Part shown: in pieces, positions 26,196 through 35,655 of the stretch | Numbering within the stretch: the first letter of the stretch is position 1 | Layout of the letters: each line of letters opens with the position of its first letter | NCBI GenBank assembly: GCA_028289345.1 | Contig: JANQQL010000017.1 | Coordinates: 60,840 to 124,839, forward strand | DNA from: Planctomycetota bacterium | GTDB lineage: Bacteria > Planctomycetota > B15-G4 > SIAN01 | Length of the DNA stretch: 64,000 bases | Reading direction: 5' to 3' | Notes under the pieces: model-generated | What the model saw: only the letters and a program-made list of their open reading frames with translations | What the model was told of the DNA's origin: nothing | Database searches by the model: none | Position numbers and translations under genes: made by a program

Positions 26196-28133
26196 GTGTC
26201 GGAAACCAAGACAGCCGGAGAGCATCGCTTCGAAGCGAACGTCTCTCAGATCCTGGACATCGTCATTCACTCTCTGTACAGCCACCCCGAGATCTTCGTC
26301 CGGGAGCTGATTTCTAACGCCGCAGATGCCATCGACAAACTGCGGGTTCGCTCCCTCACGGAGCACGATCTGGCGGGCGGCGACCAGGACTACAAGATCG
26401 AGCTGATCCCGGATGTCGAGGGGCAAACCCTGACCATTCGGGACAACGGCATCGGGATGAGCGAAGACGAGTTGGTCGAGAACCTCGGCACCATTGCCCA
26501 CTCCGGGTCCAAGAAGTTCCTGGAAGCGCTGAAGGAGAAGGACGCCGGCGAAAACGTCGACTTGATTGGCCAGTTCGGCGTCGGTTTCTACAGCGCGTTC
26601 CTGGTGGCCAATCGGGTGGAAGTCACCTCTTGTGCCGCGGGCAGCAAGCAGGGGTCTCGGTGGAGTTCGGAAGCCCAGGGCACCTATTCCGTGGAGCTCG
26701 CGGAAGGCGAGGTCTCGCGCGGGACCAGCATCAAGCTGTTCCTCAAGGAGGACAAGAAAGAGTTCTTGGAGGAATTCCGCCTGCGCACCTTGGTCCGTCA
26801 GTACTCCGACTTCTTGCAGCACCCGATCCTGCTCGAGATCGAGCGAGAAGAGGGAGAAGGCGACGACAAGAAGAAGGAAAAGAAGTTCGAGCGGTTGAAC
26901 CAGGGCACCGCTCTGTGGAAGCGCCCCAAGGGAGAGATTACCGACGAACAGTACGAAGAGTTCTACAAGCACGTCACCCACGACTTCGAAGCGCCCCTCG
27001 CGCGCAACCACTTCACCGTGGAAGGCACGCAACTCTTCACCGGGCTGCTGTTCCTGCCCAAGAATCCGCCCTTCGACCTGTTTCAGCCATCCAAGCGCCG
27101 CGGCGTGCGCCTGTACGTCAAGCGCGTGTTCATCATGGACGACTGCGAGGAGCTGATCCCCGAGTGGCTGCGCTTCGTCCGCGGCATCGTCGATTCCGAC
27201 GATCTTCCGTTGAACGTCTCGCGAGAGCTGTTGCAGGAAGACCGCATCGTCAAGACGATTCGCAAAGTTGTCACCCGCAAGGTCCTGGAGAGCATGGAAG
27301 AGCTGGCCAAGGATCGCGAGGACGACTACAAGGCGTTCTGGCAGCACTTCGGAGCGGTGGTCAAGGAAGGCCTTCACTACGACCCGGATCACAAGGAAGC
27401 TCTGGCCAAGCTGGTGCGCTACGACTCGTCCAAGGAAGACGGGACTTCCTTGGAGGCCTACGTCGAGCGCATGCCCGAAGATCAGAAGGCGATCTACTAC
27501 GTCATCGCGCCGGATCGCAAGACCGCGGAAAGCAGTCCGCATATCGAGGCTCTGCTCAAGAAGGACTATGAAGTCCTGTACATGACCGATGCGGTGGACG
27601 AATGGGCCGTGACCGGGATGCCGGAGTTCGCCGAGAAGCCGCTCGTTTCGGCGATGAAGGCGAATCTGAACCTGGAAGGGGAAGACGGCAAGGAGGACGA
27701 GAAGAGCGAGCACGAAGTCGACCCCGACATGGAGAGCTTCAAGGACCGAATCCAACGGGTCTTGGAGGAGGACATCGCCGAGGTCAAAGTCTCCAATCGC
27801 TTGACCGATTCTCCGGCTTGTTTGGTGACCCCCGAGGGGGGATTGCACTCACACATCGAGCGCATGGTCCGTGCTCGCCAGCAAGGAATGCCGGCGACCA
27901 AGCGGATCTTCGAGATCAATCCCGACCACCCGATCATTCAACGCATGCGGTCGCTGCACTTGGAGCCGGACCATGCAGAAGATGCGGACGACTGGGTGCG
28001 CATGCTCCATGACCAGGCGCTGCTCGCCGAAGGGTCGCCGATCTCTGATCCGGCGGGGTTCGCGCGGCGGATGTCGTCGCTGATGACCAAGGTGCTTGGC
28101 AGCGATGAGTCGGGCTCCGAGGCCTCGGCTTAG
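26196..28133 (+). CDS. htpG: Molecular chaperone HtpG (Hsp90)
   Basis: A 645-aa Hsp90 family ATPase of typical bacterial length. The N-terminal GHKL ATP-binding domain shows ELISNAADAIDKLR (the catalytic Glu and Asn), DNGIGMSEDELVENLGTIA and GQFGVGFYSAFLVA. The middle domain carries GVRLYVKRVFIMDDCEELIPEW and the conserved LNVSRELLQ with its gamma-phosphate-contacting Arg. The C-terminal dimerisation domain is present. A charged linker (GEGDDKKKEKK) separates N and middle domains. The start is GTG at 26196 with AGGA upstream; the longer frame into 25485 has no Hsp90 similarity. It is a cytoplasmic chaperone remodelling client proteins with DnaK. A hairpin just after the stop probably terminates transcription. 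Confidence 0.97.
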   Translation: MSETKTAGEHRFEANVSQILDIVIHSLYSHPEIFVRELISNAADAIDKLRVRSLTEHDLAGGDQDYKIELIPDVEGQTLTIRDNGIGMSEDELVENLGTIAHSGSKKFLEALKEKDAGENVDLIGQFGVGFYSAFLVANRVEVTSCAAGSKQGSRWSSEAQGTYSVELAEGEVSRGTSIKLFLKEDKKEFLEEFRLRTLVRQYSDFLQHPILLEIEREEGEGDDKKKEKKFERLNQGTALWKRPKGEITDEQYEEFYKHVTHDFEAPLARNHFTVEGTQLFTGLLFLPKNPPFDLFQPSKRRGVRLYVKRVFIMDDCEELIPEWLRFVRGIVDSDDLPLNVSRELLQEDRIVKTIRKVVTRKVLESMEELAKDREDDYKAFWQHFGAVVKEGLHYDPDHKEALAKLVRYDSSKEDGTSLEAYVERMPEDQKAIYYVIAPDRKTAESSPHIEALLKKDYEVLYMTDAVDEWAVTGMPEFAEKPLVSAMKANLNLEGEDGKEDEKSEHEVDPDMESFKDRIQRVLEEDIAEVKVSNRLTDSPACLVTPEGGLHSHIERMVRARQQGMPATKRIFEINPDHPIIQRMRSLHLEPDHAEDADDWVRMLHDQALLAEGSPISDPAGFARRMSSLMTKVLGSDESGSEASA

Positions 28134-28142
28134 GGGGCGAGG

Positions 28143-28171
28143 AAGGAGCCCTCGGTGCTCGGGGGCTCCTT
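28143..28171. terminator. Hairpin terminator after htpG
   Basis: AAGGAGCCC (28143-28151) pairs perfectly with GGGCTCCTT (28163-28171) over an 11-nt loop, starting 10 bp after the htpG stop codon. Arms of this A...T form can act in both directions, but the T-run is short, so strength is uncertain. Confidence 0.6.
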
Positions 28172-28360
28172 CTCAGAGCAAGCGGGTCGAAGTTGAGTTC
28201 TCGCCCGGATGATTCGCGAAGGCCAATTGCCAACCCCGGTTCTGGCTCCGTGGCTCCGACGATCTCCCTCTTTCGTGGAGCGTCAGCGACACGGTTCGCC
28301 CGATCAAGGCGAGCTACGTGGTGAAAACCGTTTTGGGTCGTCGGCCGTACCCACGTTGAA

Positions 28361-29728
28361 TCAGTCTTCATTGGCAGACTCGAAGCGGGACCGAATCCGC
28401 CATGTCAGGAGCGAGCAGGGACCGCGATGTCCCTTTTGCATGTCGGGATTCGTGACATCGGCGGCGAGGAAGAATGCGTCGTCAGGCAGCACCGCTCCCT
28501 GTAAGACGTTCGGGAGGTAGATCGAACGGGTGCCGCGGGATCCCCGCTTGCCGGGGTCGGTCTCAGGGAAGGGACAAAACCTCACCTCGCCATCTCCCCA
28601 GAGGTCTCCTTCCCAGACGTGAATTGCCTGGGAGGCCGGATTGTTGAAGAACACCGGGGGACCGTCTCGACGGGGGAGGAGTTCGCCCCCATTGGTGATC
28701 GAACGTGCCACTTCGATGTCGTTGCGAATCGACCGGCGTTGCACGAGTGATTGCTCCACGACGGAGTACTCCCAGAACTCCAGGGAACGGAAGCGGCCTT
28801 GGTCGGGAACCAGCGAGCGTTGGAAGACGACGCGGCTCCAGTCGTCGACGCGGATGGGCTGCAAGGCATGGCAAGAGAACTTCCCCGGTTCCGGAAGCGG
28901 GGGGAGGTCGTGGCGCTCTCGCAATTGGCCATCCCAGTCCACATGCATCAAGACCGCGCTGCGATGGGTGTCGTCGTCGTTGGAAACGGCGCCAATCATG
29001 ACGACCCCGAATTCGGTGGCCGCCACCAGCGGGTAGAAGAACCGAAGAGGGTCGGTGATTACGCGGGGCCGGTCGAATCGAAAGTCCAGACCGTCTCGAT
29101 GCCCGACCACCAGGAGCGGTGTATTGATGAGGTGCTTTCCCGGTTCGTAACAACTCAGCACGACGAGTGCCATGCGTTCGCCGTCCTTGCTCAGAGCGAC
29201 GTTCATCCGGAGATGAAATCCGGCGAACTCGCCTCCGTCGATTCGGCCCAGCGCCACCAACTCCGTCACCTCTTCGGGACGACGACTGCGAAAGTAGTCG
29301 ACGTGTCCCTTACCCTGAGAATTCTCCGATCCCACGAACACGTGCAAATGTCCGTCCGGAGTCCGAAGCAAGAGAGGCTGGAAGACGCGGGAGACATTGT
29401 CGAAGTTGATGGGGAGCTCGGTTCGAGTGGCCGCGGATCCGTCCGGGTGTTTGGGAAACTGGCCGATGACCGGGGGGGCGACCGCGTCTTCTCCGCGGTA
29501 CCGCAGTCCTGTCCAGAACAGATGGTCGCGACCTTCGAGGAAGTAGCTGAAGTTCTGGCCGCCCCATTGCAGTTCCAGGTCTTCTGCCAGCAGGTGAGGT
29601 CCTTCAACGACCGCGAACTCGCGGGCGACGCCGGCCCGAACGGTCTCGGGCAAGCCGTCTGACAGGGGAAGCTCCTGTTGTAGGAACAGTTGGGCGACCA
29701 GCCAAACAGGGACGATCGGTGAGACCAT
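28361..29728 (-). CDS. Secreted protein of unknown function, 455 aa
   Basis: The ATG at 29728 is chosen because it has a perfect AGGAGG about 7 nt upstream and opens a signal peptide (SPIVPVWLVAQLFLQQ); the frame extends upstream to 29911 without either. The mature protein has many short beta-strand blocks with repeated motif style (HLHVFVGSENSQGKGHVDYF, VVMIGAVSNDDDTHRSAVLM). This suggests a beta-propeller or sialidase-like fold reading BNR-style repeats, but I cannot assign a family. It converges with htpG and is divergent from the Zn-protease gene. Confidence 0.75.
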   Translation of the reverse strand: MVSPIVPVWLVAQLFLQQELPLSDGLPETVRAGVAREFAVVEGPHLLAEDLELQWGGQNFSYFLEGRDHLFWTGLRYRGEDAVAPPVIGQFPKHPDGSAATRTELPINFDNVSRVFQPLLLRTPDGHLHVFVGSENSQGKGHVDYFRSRRPEEVTELVALGRIDGGEFAGFHLRMNVALSKDGERMALVVLSCYEPGKHLINTPLLVVGHRDGLDFRFDRPRVITDPLRFFYPLVAATEFGVVMIGAVSNDDDTHRSAVLMHVDWDGQLRERHDLPPLPEPGKFSCHALQPIRVDDWSRVVFQRSLVPDQGRFRSLEFWEYSVVEQSLVQRRSIRNDIEVARSITNGGELLPRRDGPPVFFNNPASQAIHVWEGDLWGDGEVRFCPFPETDPGKRGSRGTRSIYLPNVLQGAVLPDDAFFLAADVTNPDMQKGHRGPCSLLTWRIRSRFESANED

Positions 29729-30162
29729 GGGCGTCCTCCTTGTCGAGATGAGACGCCGCGGAGGGCGAGATGTCGACGCCGATTCTTCGAGCCACGGTGG
29801 GCAGGGAAGAGCTCCCCACCAAAAATGCACGGTGGGAAGTTCTCGCAGCCGACGACCAAGCGATCCGGCGAACTGGATTCGGCCTTGGCTCGATTCTCGT
29901 GGGTGCTTCATGAATTACGCGGGGCAGCCGGGAATCCGACGCGGAGGGGGACGGCTTGCTCGACTCTCACCGGCCTCGATGTCGCAGAACACGGGACAAC
30001 GCGAAGAAAGGAGCGCGGTTCTGGCAATCCCTTGCCCGGGAGTCTCCACGTTCTTGAACCGCCATTCCCGGGAGGGAGTATCGGGAGTCACGGCTGTCGG
30101 TTCTCGCTGCGGGGCAGCGAGCCGGTTCGCTGCCCGAGGATCGAGTAGGAGTCGGTGTTCTC
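29729..30162. other. Intergenic region between divergent genes, 434 bp
   Basis: It holds the promoters of both flanking genes by position. Only short open frames with unlikely composition are present; I see no repeats or RNA structure of note. Confidence 0.45.
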
Positions 30163-31101
30163 ATGAGTCATTGGGTCATGGCAGTGATCGGATCGGTGAT
30201 GTTCGCATGGGGCCAAGAGATCCCCGGAGACCCCGATGCGGCGCGACTGGTGACCGACGACATCGGCAACTTCTGGGACGCGTACGATTTGTCCACTCCG
30301 GACGACGAACTCCAGCTGTTCCAGGAGTACTACTTCGACGAGGCCTCTCCCGGCTTGGACGACTTCTTGCGTTTGAGAATCGGCAGTGTGGAGAATCTGG
30401 TCGGCACCATTCACGAGAACCGCGGGTACTTCGACTCGATGCGAGAGAGCACTCTTCGGATCGAGGAGATGACCGCGCAAGTCCGGGCGGCGTTCTACGC
30501 GTTGGAGTATCTCTATCCGAAGGCTGTGTACCCGGATGTGTACTTCTTGATCGGCCGAATGAGTAGCGGAGGTACGTTGTCCGAGCGGGCTCTCCTGATC
30601 GGGGCCGAGATGTACGGGTTGACCGAAGACGCACCATTCTCAGAGCTCAGTGATTGGCACCAACAAGTGCTCAAGCCAGTGGAGGCCATTCCCCACATCG
30701 TGGCCCACGAGTTGATTCACTACCAACAGAAGTACCCCGACGACGAGAGCCTTCTCGCCGCCTGTATCATGGAAGGCAGCGCCGACTACCTGGCCGAGTT
30801 GATCTCCGGGAAACACATCAACCATCACCTCCACGAGTACGGCAATCCTCGGGAGGAGGAACTGTGGCGAGAGTTCGAGGCCGAGCTGGACAGCACCGAG
30901 CACAAGAAGTGGCTCTACGGAGGGGATCAAGCCAAGGGGCGCCCCGCGGACCTGGGCTATTACATGGGCTACAAGATCACGGCGGCCTATTGCTCTCAAT
31001 GGGACGACACTCGGGAAGCGGTTCGCCGAGTGCTCGAGATCGAGGACTTCGCTCAGTTCCTCGAAGACAGCGGCTACGCGGACAAGTTCGCCGCGAAGTG
31101 A
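30163..31101 (+). CDS. Putative secreted zinc-dependent protease (DUF2268-like)
   Basis: A 312-aa protein with a short hydrophobic N-terminus (VMAVIGSVMFAWGQ) compatible with a signal peptide. The signature is IPHIVAHELIHYQQK (about residues 178-192), an HExxH zinc site. Further acidic residues follow in IMEGSADYLAELISG, where a glutamate often supplies the third ligand. The overall pattern (long helical N-terminus, HExxH, MEGSADYLAE, C-terminal DLGYYMGYKI) matches predicted Zn-proteases of the DUF2268/GldB type. The ATG at 30163 has TAGGAG about 12 nt upstream. The substrate is unknown; it is probably periplasmic. Confidence 0.82.
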   Translation: MSHWVMAVIGSVMFAWGQEIPGDPDAARLVTDDIGNFWDAYDLSTPDDELQLFQEYYFDEASPGLDDFLRLRIGSVENLVGTIHENRGYFDSMRESTLRIEEMTAQVRAAFYALEYLYPKAVYPDVYFLIGRMSSGGTLSERALLIGAEMYGLTEDAPFSELSDWHQQVLKPVEAIPHIVAHELIHYQQKYPDDESLLAACIMEGSADYLAELISGKHINHHLHEYGNPREEELWREFEAELDSTEHKKWLYGGDQAKGRPADLGYYMGYKITAAYCSQWDDTREAVRRVLEIEDFAQFLEDSGYADKFAAK

Positions 31102-31461
31102 CTCGCCGAGATTCTTCGCGAGGCGTAAATTCCCTTGCGAGTTGCCGGTTCGTGTTCCTCCTCCGGTTCCGGAGGAGCCCGATTCCTGACAACCGACGCC
31201 AACCGTCGAACGATTCGAAAATGGCCTGAGGCCCGCGGCCGCGTCGGTGGCCCAGTGGGGTGTTTCCCCCAGCGTTCGTGACTCTTGCTCTCGTCGAGCC
31301 GTCAAGGGCGTCGCCGTTTCTCTCTTCGTCGTGCATGGAAATCGCTTGCGGAAGCCGTTCGCGGGCCGCGAGTTCCGGTTAGTCTTGGTCTCATGGTGGG
31401 CCCGGCAGCCATTCACGTCGGGACTTTCGTTCCATGAACGGTATTCGGGCGGGGTGTCGCG
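31102..31461. other. Intergenic region, 360 bp
   Basis: No supportable gene. It separates the Zn-protease from the channel gene on the same strand. I see no clear terminator hairpin. Confidence 0.4.
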
Positions 31462-32106
31462 GTGCTGCAGCTTGTGATTTGGTCACGCAGCTTTCATCTG
31501 ATGATGTCTCTTTTGGGATTGATCCTGTTTCATCCCATTCTGGATGCGTTGCCGGAACCCTGGTCGGATCGGCTCGGCAGCAGCTTGACTGTGGCCGTGA
31601 TGTTGGCCGGGGTGTGGTGGGCGGCCGAAGAGCGTCGCCATTGGTGGCCCGCCCTTCTTCTCGTCTTGCCAGCGATCGGGACTTTCTGGTTTCGTGACGA
31701 GCTGAGCCCGTTCGTGGCATTGACCTGGACGGCATTTTGCGTCTACACCATTTCCATTGTGTTCCTTGCGGTCATGCAGGCCCACCAGACATTCCTGGAT
31801 CGGGTGTTCGCCGCGATCTCGGTGTACTTGCTGGTCGGGATGACCTATTCGTATCTCTACATGATGATTCTGCGGTTGGACTCCGGGTCGTTCTCGTTTC
31901 CCCGTCAGGTGCCCTTGGACCCCACCACGGACATGCTCTACTTTTCCTTCGTGACGATCCTGACCCTGGGATTCGGCGACATCGTTCCTTTGTCTCCCTT
32001 CGCCCGCATGCTGACCATCACCGAGGCACTCACCGGAACGTTCTTCATTGCAATCTTGATTGCTCGATTGATTTCGACCCGGGGAGAGGTCATTGCAAAG
32101 AAGTGA
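31462..32106 (+). CDS. Potassium-channel-like membrane protein
   Basis: A 214-aa integral membrane protein with about six hydrophobic helices and one pore signature near the C-terminus. The selectivity-filter region reads TLGFGDI (about residues 173-179), followed by a last helix (GTFFIAILIARLI). This corresponds to the Ion_trans_2 pore with GFG instead of the common GYG, a known functional variant. No charged S4-like helix and no cytoplasmic RCK domain is present, so gating is unknown. The start is uncertain: GTG at 31462, or the ATG at 31501, which still keeps the first helix. Confidence 0.85.
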   Translation: MLQLVIWSRSFHLMMSLLGLILFHPILDALPEPWSDRLGSSLTVAVMLAGVWWAAEERRHWWPALLLVLPAIGTFWFRDELSPFVALTWTAFCVYTISIVFLAVMQAHQTFLDRVFAAISVYLLVGMTYSYLYMMILRLDSGSFSFPRQVPLDPTTDMLYFSFVTILTLGFGDIVPLSPFARMLTITEALTGTFFIAILIARLISTRGEVIAKK

Positions 32107-32116
32107 AGAGCCGGGA

Positions 32117-33745
32117 TCAAGGTGCGACAGTGACTCGCACGAAGTCGATCCAGGTTCCTGAGGGCGTGCCATTCGTGTCGTTGTCGACGACGAAGAACCA
32201 GATCCAATCTCCCGGCGTGGGAACGAAATCCGCCAGAAGGAACGAGGGGATCGCCGGGAGAGACCCTTGGACGATCGGAGCAGCAGTGCTCGAGCCTCCT
32301 CCAGGCGTCAAGAACAGCGGCCCATTGTCGGTGATGACGCCGACGTAGAGCTCGCCACTCGTGCCCGCGTAGCTTTTGGGATCGAGTTGCAGCCGAATCT
32401 GGAGCGACTGCCCGTTGGCAAGATTGACCACCGGTCCGTCTTGTCCGTTGGCCTTCACATCCACGGTCGGATTGGAACGCACCAGATACGCGCTTCCACC
32501 GACACCGCTGAAATCCGCTCCGACCAGGCCGAGGGTGTCGGCCACGGCGACCGAGACTCCATAGTTCGCGCCCGTCGTCGCATCACTGGCCACGAGCTTC
32601 TGACTCTGGCCCCACTGATTGGCCCCGCCTTGGTCACGATCGAAGAAGTAGGCAGCACCTGCGTTGGACGCCGCTTCGTCGTTGTCGTGAGCCCCGATCA
32701 GGATCATGTCCTCGTGGACCGCGACCGAGGTTCCGAAGGAATCGGAGGAGGCCGGATCCGAAGCAACGAGTTTCTTGATCTCGCCCCAGTTGTCGAGCCC
32801 CCCCTCGTCTTTCGAGTAGACGTAGGCGGAGCCGCTGAAGGAACCCGCATGATCATCGCCCAGGGCACCCACGACCAAGGTGCTGCGATCGAGGTCCAGC
32901 GCCGATCCGAAGTTGCCGAGAGAACTCGGATCGGAGGGAGTGATCTTCTCGACCTCGGTGAACCCGTTGAAGAACAGATACACCGATCCCGAGGCATTCC
33001 CGGCAGGGCTGTCATCGCCTGGCGCACCGATGGCTGCGGCGTCACCACTCAAGGCGACTGCCTGGCCGAAGCGATCGAACGCCGCGCCATCGAAAGCGGT
33101 GAGCTTTTGCTCTTGCCCCCAGTTGTCGATTCCACCGCCGTCTCGGTGGAAGACGTAGGCAGCGCCGGTGTCGTTCCCCGCCTGATTGAGCCCGGTGGCT
33201 CCGACAATCGCAAGGTCACCGGCGACGTCGACGGACAAACCGAAGCGAGTTCCCGCGGCCGGGTCCGTGGGTTGGAGCTTTCGCGTCTGGCCCCAGTTGT
33301 TCAAGCCCCCGCGGTTTCTCTCGAAGACGTAGGCTGCGGAGACATCCGTGAACTGGGGAGCGCCGACCACGACGGTGTCGCCGTTGATGGCCACAGCGCT
33401 GCCGAACTCGTCTTCTTGCGCGATGTCGTTGGGAACCAGTTTCTTCACTTGTCCCCAGTTGTCGGTGCCGCCCTCGTTCTGCTGAAACACGTAGGCGGCC
33501 CCTCCCCGAAACACCAGGTCATCGTCCCAGTGGGCACCGACGACGGCAGTGTCCCCGTCCATGGCGACGGCGATTCCGAAGTGGTCTCCGACGTCGGGAT
33601 CCTCGGACACGATCTTGAGCGCGTCACCGAAAGACTCGGCGCCTACCAATCGGGAGAAGCTCTCTCGGACGTCATCGACGACTTGCTCTTTGGGTGTCGC
33701 CGAGGGGATCACTCCAAACAGCAAGAACATTGCCGGGCTCACCAT
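32117..33745 (-). CDS. Secreted FG-GAP repeat protein
   Basis: A 542-aa protein with seven FG-GAP units, each about 50-60 residues and patterned like FGxAVAxxGDTxVVGA. Examples are FGIAVAMDGDTAVVGAHWDD, FGSAVAINGDTVVVGAP and FGQAVALSGDAAAIGAPGDD. A seven-bladed beta-propeller is expected, as in integrin alpha heads; the Asp-rich loops may bind calcium. A short hydrophobic N-terminus (MFLLFGVIPSA) serves as signal peptide. The C-terminal about 115 residues form a separate beta domain with GQSLQIRLQLDP. AAGGAG precedes the ATG at 33745. It is probably a surface or extracellular protein. It is a full-length relative of the truncated FG-GAP gene at 18002. Confidence 0.9.
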   Translation of the reverse strand: MVSPAMFLLFGVIPSATPKEQVVDDVRESFSRLVGAESFGDALKIVSEDPDVGDHFGIAVAMDGDTAVVGAHWDDDLVFRGGAAYVFQQNEGGTDNWGQVKKLVPNDIAQEDEFGSAVAINGDTVVVGAPQFTDVSAAYVFERNRGGLNNWGQTRKLQPTDPAAGTRFGLSVDVAGDLAIVGATGLNQAGNDTGAAYVFHRDGGGIDNWGQEQKLTAFDGAAFDRFGQAVALSGDAAAIGAPGDDSPAGNASGSVYLFFNGFTEVEKITPSDPSSLGNFGSALDLDRSTLVVGALGDDHAGSFSGSAYVYSKDEGGLDNWGEIKKLVASDPASSDSFGTSVAVHEDMILIGAHDNDEAASNAGAAYFFDRDQGGANQWGQSQKLVASDATTGANYGVSVAVADTLGLVGADFSGVGGSAYLVRSNPTVDVKANGQDGPVVNLANGQSLQIRLQLDPKSYAGTSGELYVGVITDNGPLFLTPGGGSSTAAPIVQGSLPAIPSFLLADFVPTPGDWIWFFVVDNDTNGTPSGTWIDFVRVTVAP

Positions 33746-34125
33746 GGCACTTCACTCCTTCTGACATCGTTTCCCCGGCCGGAAGGCCGAACAAGGGGGT
33801 GTTCGCTCGGGGACAGGTCCACGAGGGGGCTCTTTGGACGACCCATGGAAGCCTGTGGACCCACGGAATCGTCGGTCTGGCACGAGATCCAGAAGAGAGA
33901 ACAAGTGTGGTACGAAAAATCGAAACGAGGTCAAAAGGGTCACGACGCCACTCTGTTCGTGGGATTGCAGCGGCGGCGTCGATGGGGGAAGCCCCCCGCT
34001 GCGAGTTGGTCCGTTGGCCGAGATCTTCCAAGTGACGGCCGTTGCCGGCATGCTGGACCCGGAACCGCAGAACGAAGCGTCTCTCGACGGATTTCGAGAG
34101 GGCGCCCGGGGAGGGACCCGCCAGG
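33746..34125. other. Intergenic region between divergent genes, 380 bp
   Basis: No gene is supported. Promoters of the FG-GAP protein and the small lipoprotein must lie here. Confidence 0.4.
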
Positions 34126-34482
34126 ATGGGTGGAATTTCACGTTTCGAGCAAGGACGACTTCGTCGGTTGGCGCGTCGATTTCCGATTCGGTTTCGGCCA
34201 GGTTCGGCTCTGTTGGTGCTCTGCCTTGGTCTGGCCGCCTGTCGGGCGCAGCGTACCTACAACGACGTGACCGTTGTCGCCCCGTGGGGCGGGACGGTGT
34301 ACGAAAGTGAGAGCGGTGGTGTCATCTGCGAGTACGACCTGTGGCAGCTCCAGTTGCGCGGCGCGGCACTCACTCTCAACGGCGACCCCTATGGCCTGGT
34401 AAGCGGTGGCGATCGGGTTCGCCTGACCGTGAACGGGAAGGTGTTCGTCAACGAGCGGCGCCGGGAGCGGCGGGGCCACTGA
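34126..34482 (+). CDS. Small predicted lipoprotein, 118 aa
   Basis: A basic, arginine-rich N-terminus leads into a hydrophobic helix (SALLVLCLGLAACRAQ) that ends in LAAC, a good lipobox. The mature domain of about 75 residues is beta-rich (RTYNDVTVVAPWGGTVYES, GDRVRLTVNGKVFVNERR). No family recognised. The ATG at 34126 is one choice; GGISRFEQ would follow. Its end is 72 bp from the convergent SPFH gene. Confidence 0.62.
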   Translation: MGGISRFEQGRLRRLARRFPIRFRPGSALLVLCLGLAACRAQRTYNDVTVVAPWGGTVYESESGGVICEYDLWQLQLRGAALTLNGDPYGLVSGGDRVRLTVNGKVFVNERRRERRGH

Positions 34483-34554
34483 GGGACCCACCGCTGCCGG
34501 TGGAACGAGGACGGTCGCCCAGCAACCACTCGGACATTCTCGCGAGCTTCGCGG

Positions 34555-35655
34555 TCACAGCAGGTTGGTCAGTCGTTCGGTCAACCCGCCTTCGCCCAGG
34601 CGAACCTGGAGTCGAGCGTTCTCGGACACGCGCTCCAGCGCCTCGAGCTCCCGCAGTCGCATGAGCATCGGGTTGGACTCGAGCAAGCGTGCGGTGTTGG
34701 CTTGAGAGCGCATCGCCGCGGTTTCCTCCCGTCGAGTGATGAGAGCCGCTTCCGCGGCAGTGCGCGCCTCGGTGACCTTGTTCAGTAGCTCCTTCATTTC
34801 TCCGGGGAGCAGCACGTCCCGAATTCCAACGGTGGTGACCTGAACGCCGAACGCCTCGGTGGAGCGCCGCACGGCCTCCAGCAATGCTGCCGCCACGTCG
34901 TCCTTGTCGGCGAGCAGTCGTTCGAGAGGATGAGTGCCGACTACGGCCCGGAGGCCGAGCTGGGCTTCGCGGTACAGCGCTTGGCGATAGTCTTCCACCG
35001 CGGACACAGCCTTCTGAGGATCGACGATCCGCCAGGTCACGACCGCGTTCAAGCGCAGTGTCACCTTGTCGGCAGTCATGATGTCTTGGCCGGCCACATC
35101 GGTGACCACTTCTCGAAGGTCGACCGGGCAAAGCTGCACGTGTCCGTAGCCCTTCCAGAATCCATGCAAGCCCGGTCCCAGGGTGTTCCGCGGCTTGCCA
35201 TCCAGAAACAAGACTCCTGAGTGGTCCGCTTCCAGCCGGTGGAAGTTCATGAGTTCGCCGGCATGTTGCAAGACGACGGGCAGGTCTGGGTGCTGGCACA
35301 GGATCTCTCGAGCATCCAGCACTTCGACATCGATTTGGTGAAACACGTTCCAGCAAATGTGGAGGCCCGGTCCCAGGACTCGAGCCACCCGGCCATCAAT
35401 GCGGACGATGGCTCGTTCGTGGTCCTTCAAATCGAGGATGGTGGCCTCGTCCCGAAGCAACCCCGAGCGAGCAATGACGTCCAAGTCTTCGTGCAGTAGC
35501 CAAGGAGCGCGGACCGAGACACGGTCGATGCGCCGGGCACCGGACGCGTTCCAGAGCCAGTACCGGCCGGGGGGCAGGACGCGAATGAGTTCCCCGTGAT
35601 GGAACAGCAGGCCCCGCTCGTGGGCGAGGACTCTCTGGGTGGTGACGGGAAGCAT
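34555..35655 (-). CDS. SPFH/Band 7 domain protein (slipin-like)
   Basis: A 366-aa protein. Two related N-terminal units resemble each other: ERGLLFHHGELIRVLPPGRYWLW and SGVLFLDGKPRNTLGPGLHGFW, both typical of slipins. The Band 7 core covers about residues 170-320 (VDLREVVTDVAGQDIMTADKV, LNAVVTWRI, VTTVGIRDVLLPGEMKELL), followed by a coiled-coil C-terminus (TEARTAAEAALITRREETAAM). There is no obvious membrane helix at the N-terminus, so it may associate peripherally, although slipins are usually membrane scaffolds that oligomerise. The ATG at 35655 fits the family start better than the longer frame to 35709. No NfeD-like partner is adjacent. Confidence 0.9.
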   Translation of the reverse strand: MLPVTTQRVLAHERGLLFHHGELIRVLPPGRYWLWNASGARRIDRVSVRAPWLLHEDLDVIARSGLLRDEATILDLKDHERAIVRIDGRVARVLGPGLHICWNVFHQIDVEVLDAREILCQHPDLPVVLQHAGELMNFHRLEADHSGVLFLDGKPRNTLGPGLHGFWKGYGHVQLCPVDLREVVTDVAGQDIMTADKVTLRLNAVVTWRIVDPQKAVSAVEDYRQALYREAQLGLRAVVGTHPLERLLADKDDVAAALLEAVRRSTEAFGVQVTTVGIRDVLLPGEMKELLNKVTEARTAAEAALITRREETAAMRSQANTARLLESNPMLMRLRELEALERVSENARLQVRLGEGGLTERLTNLL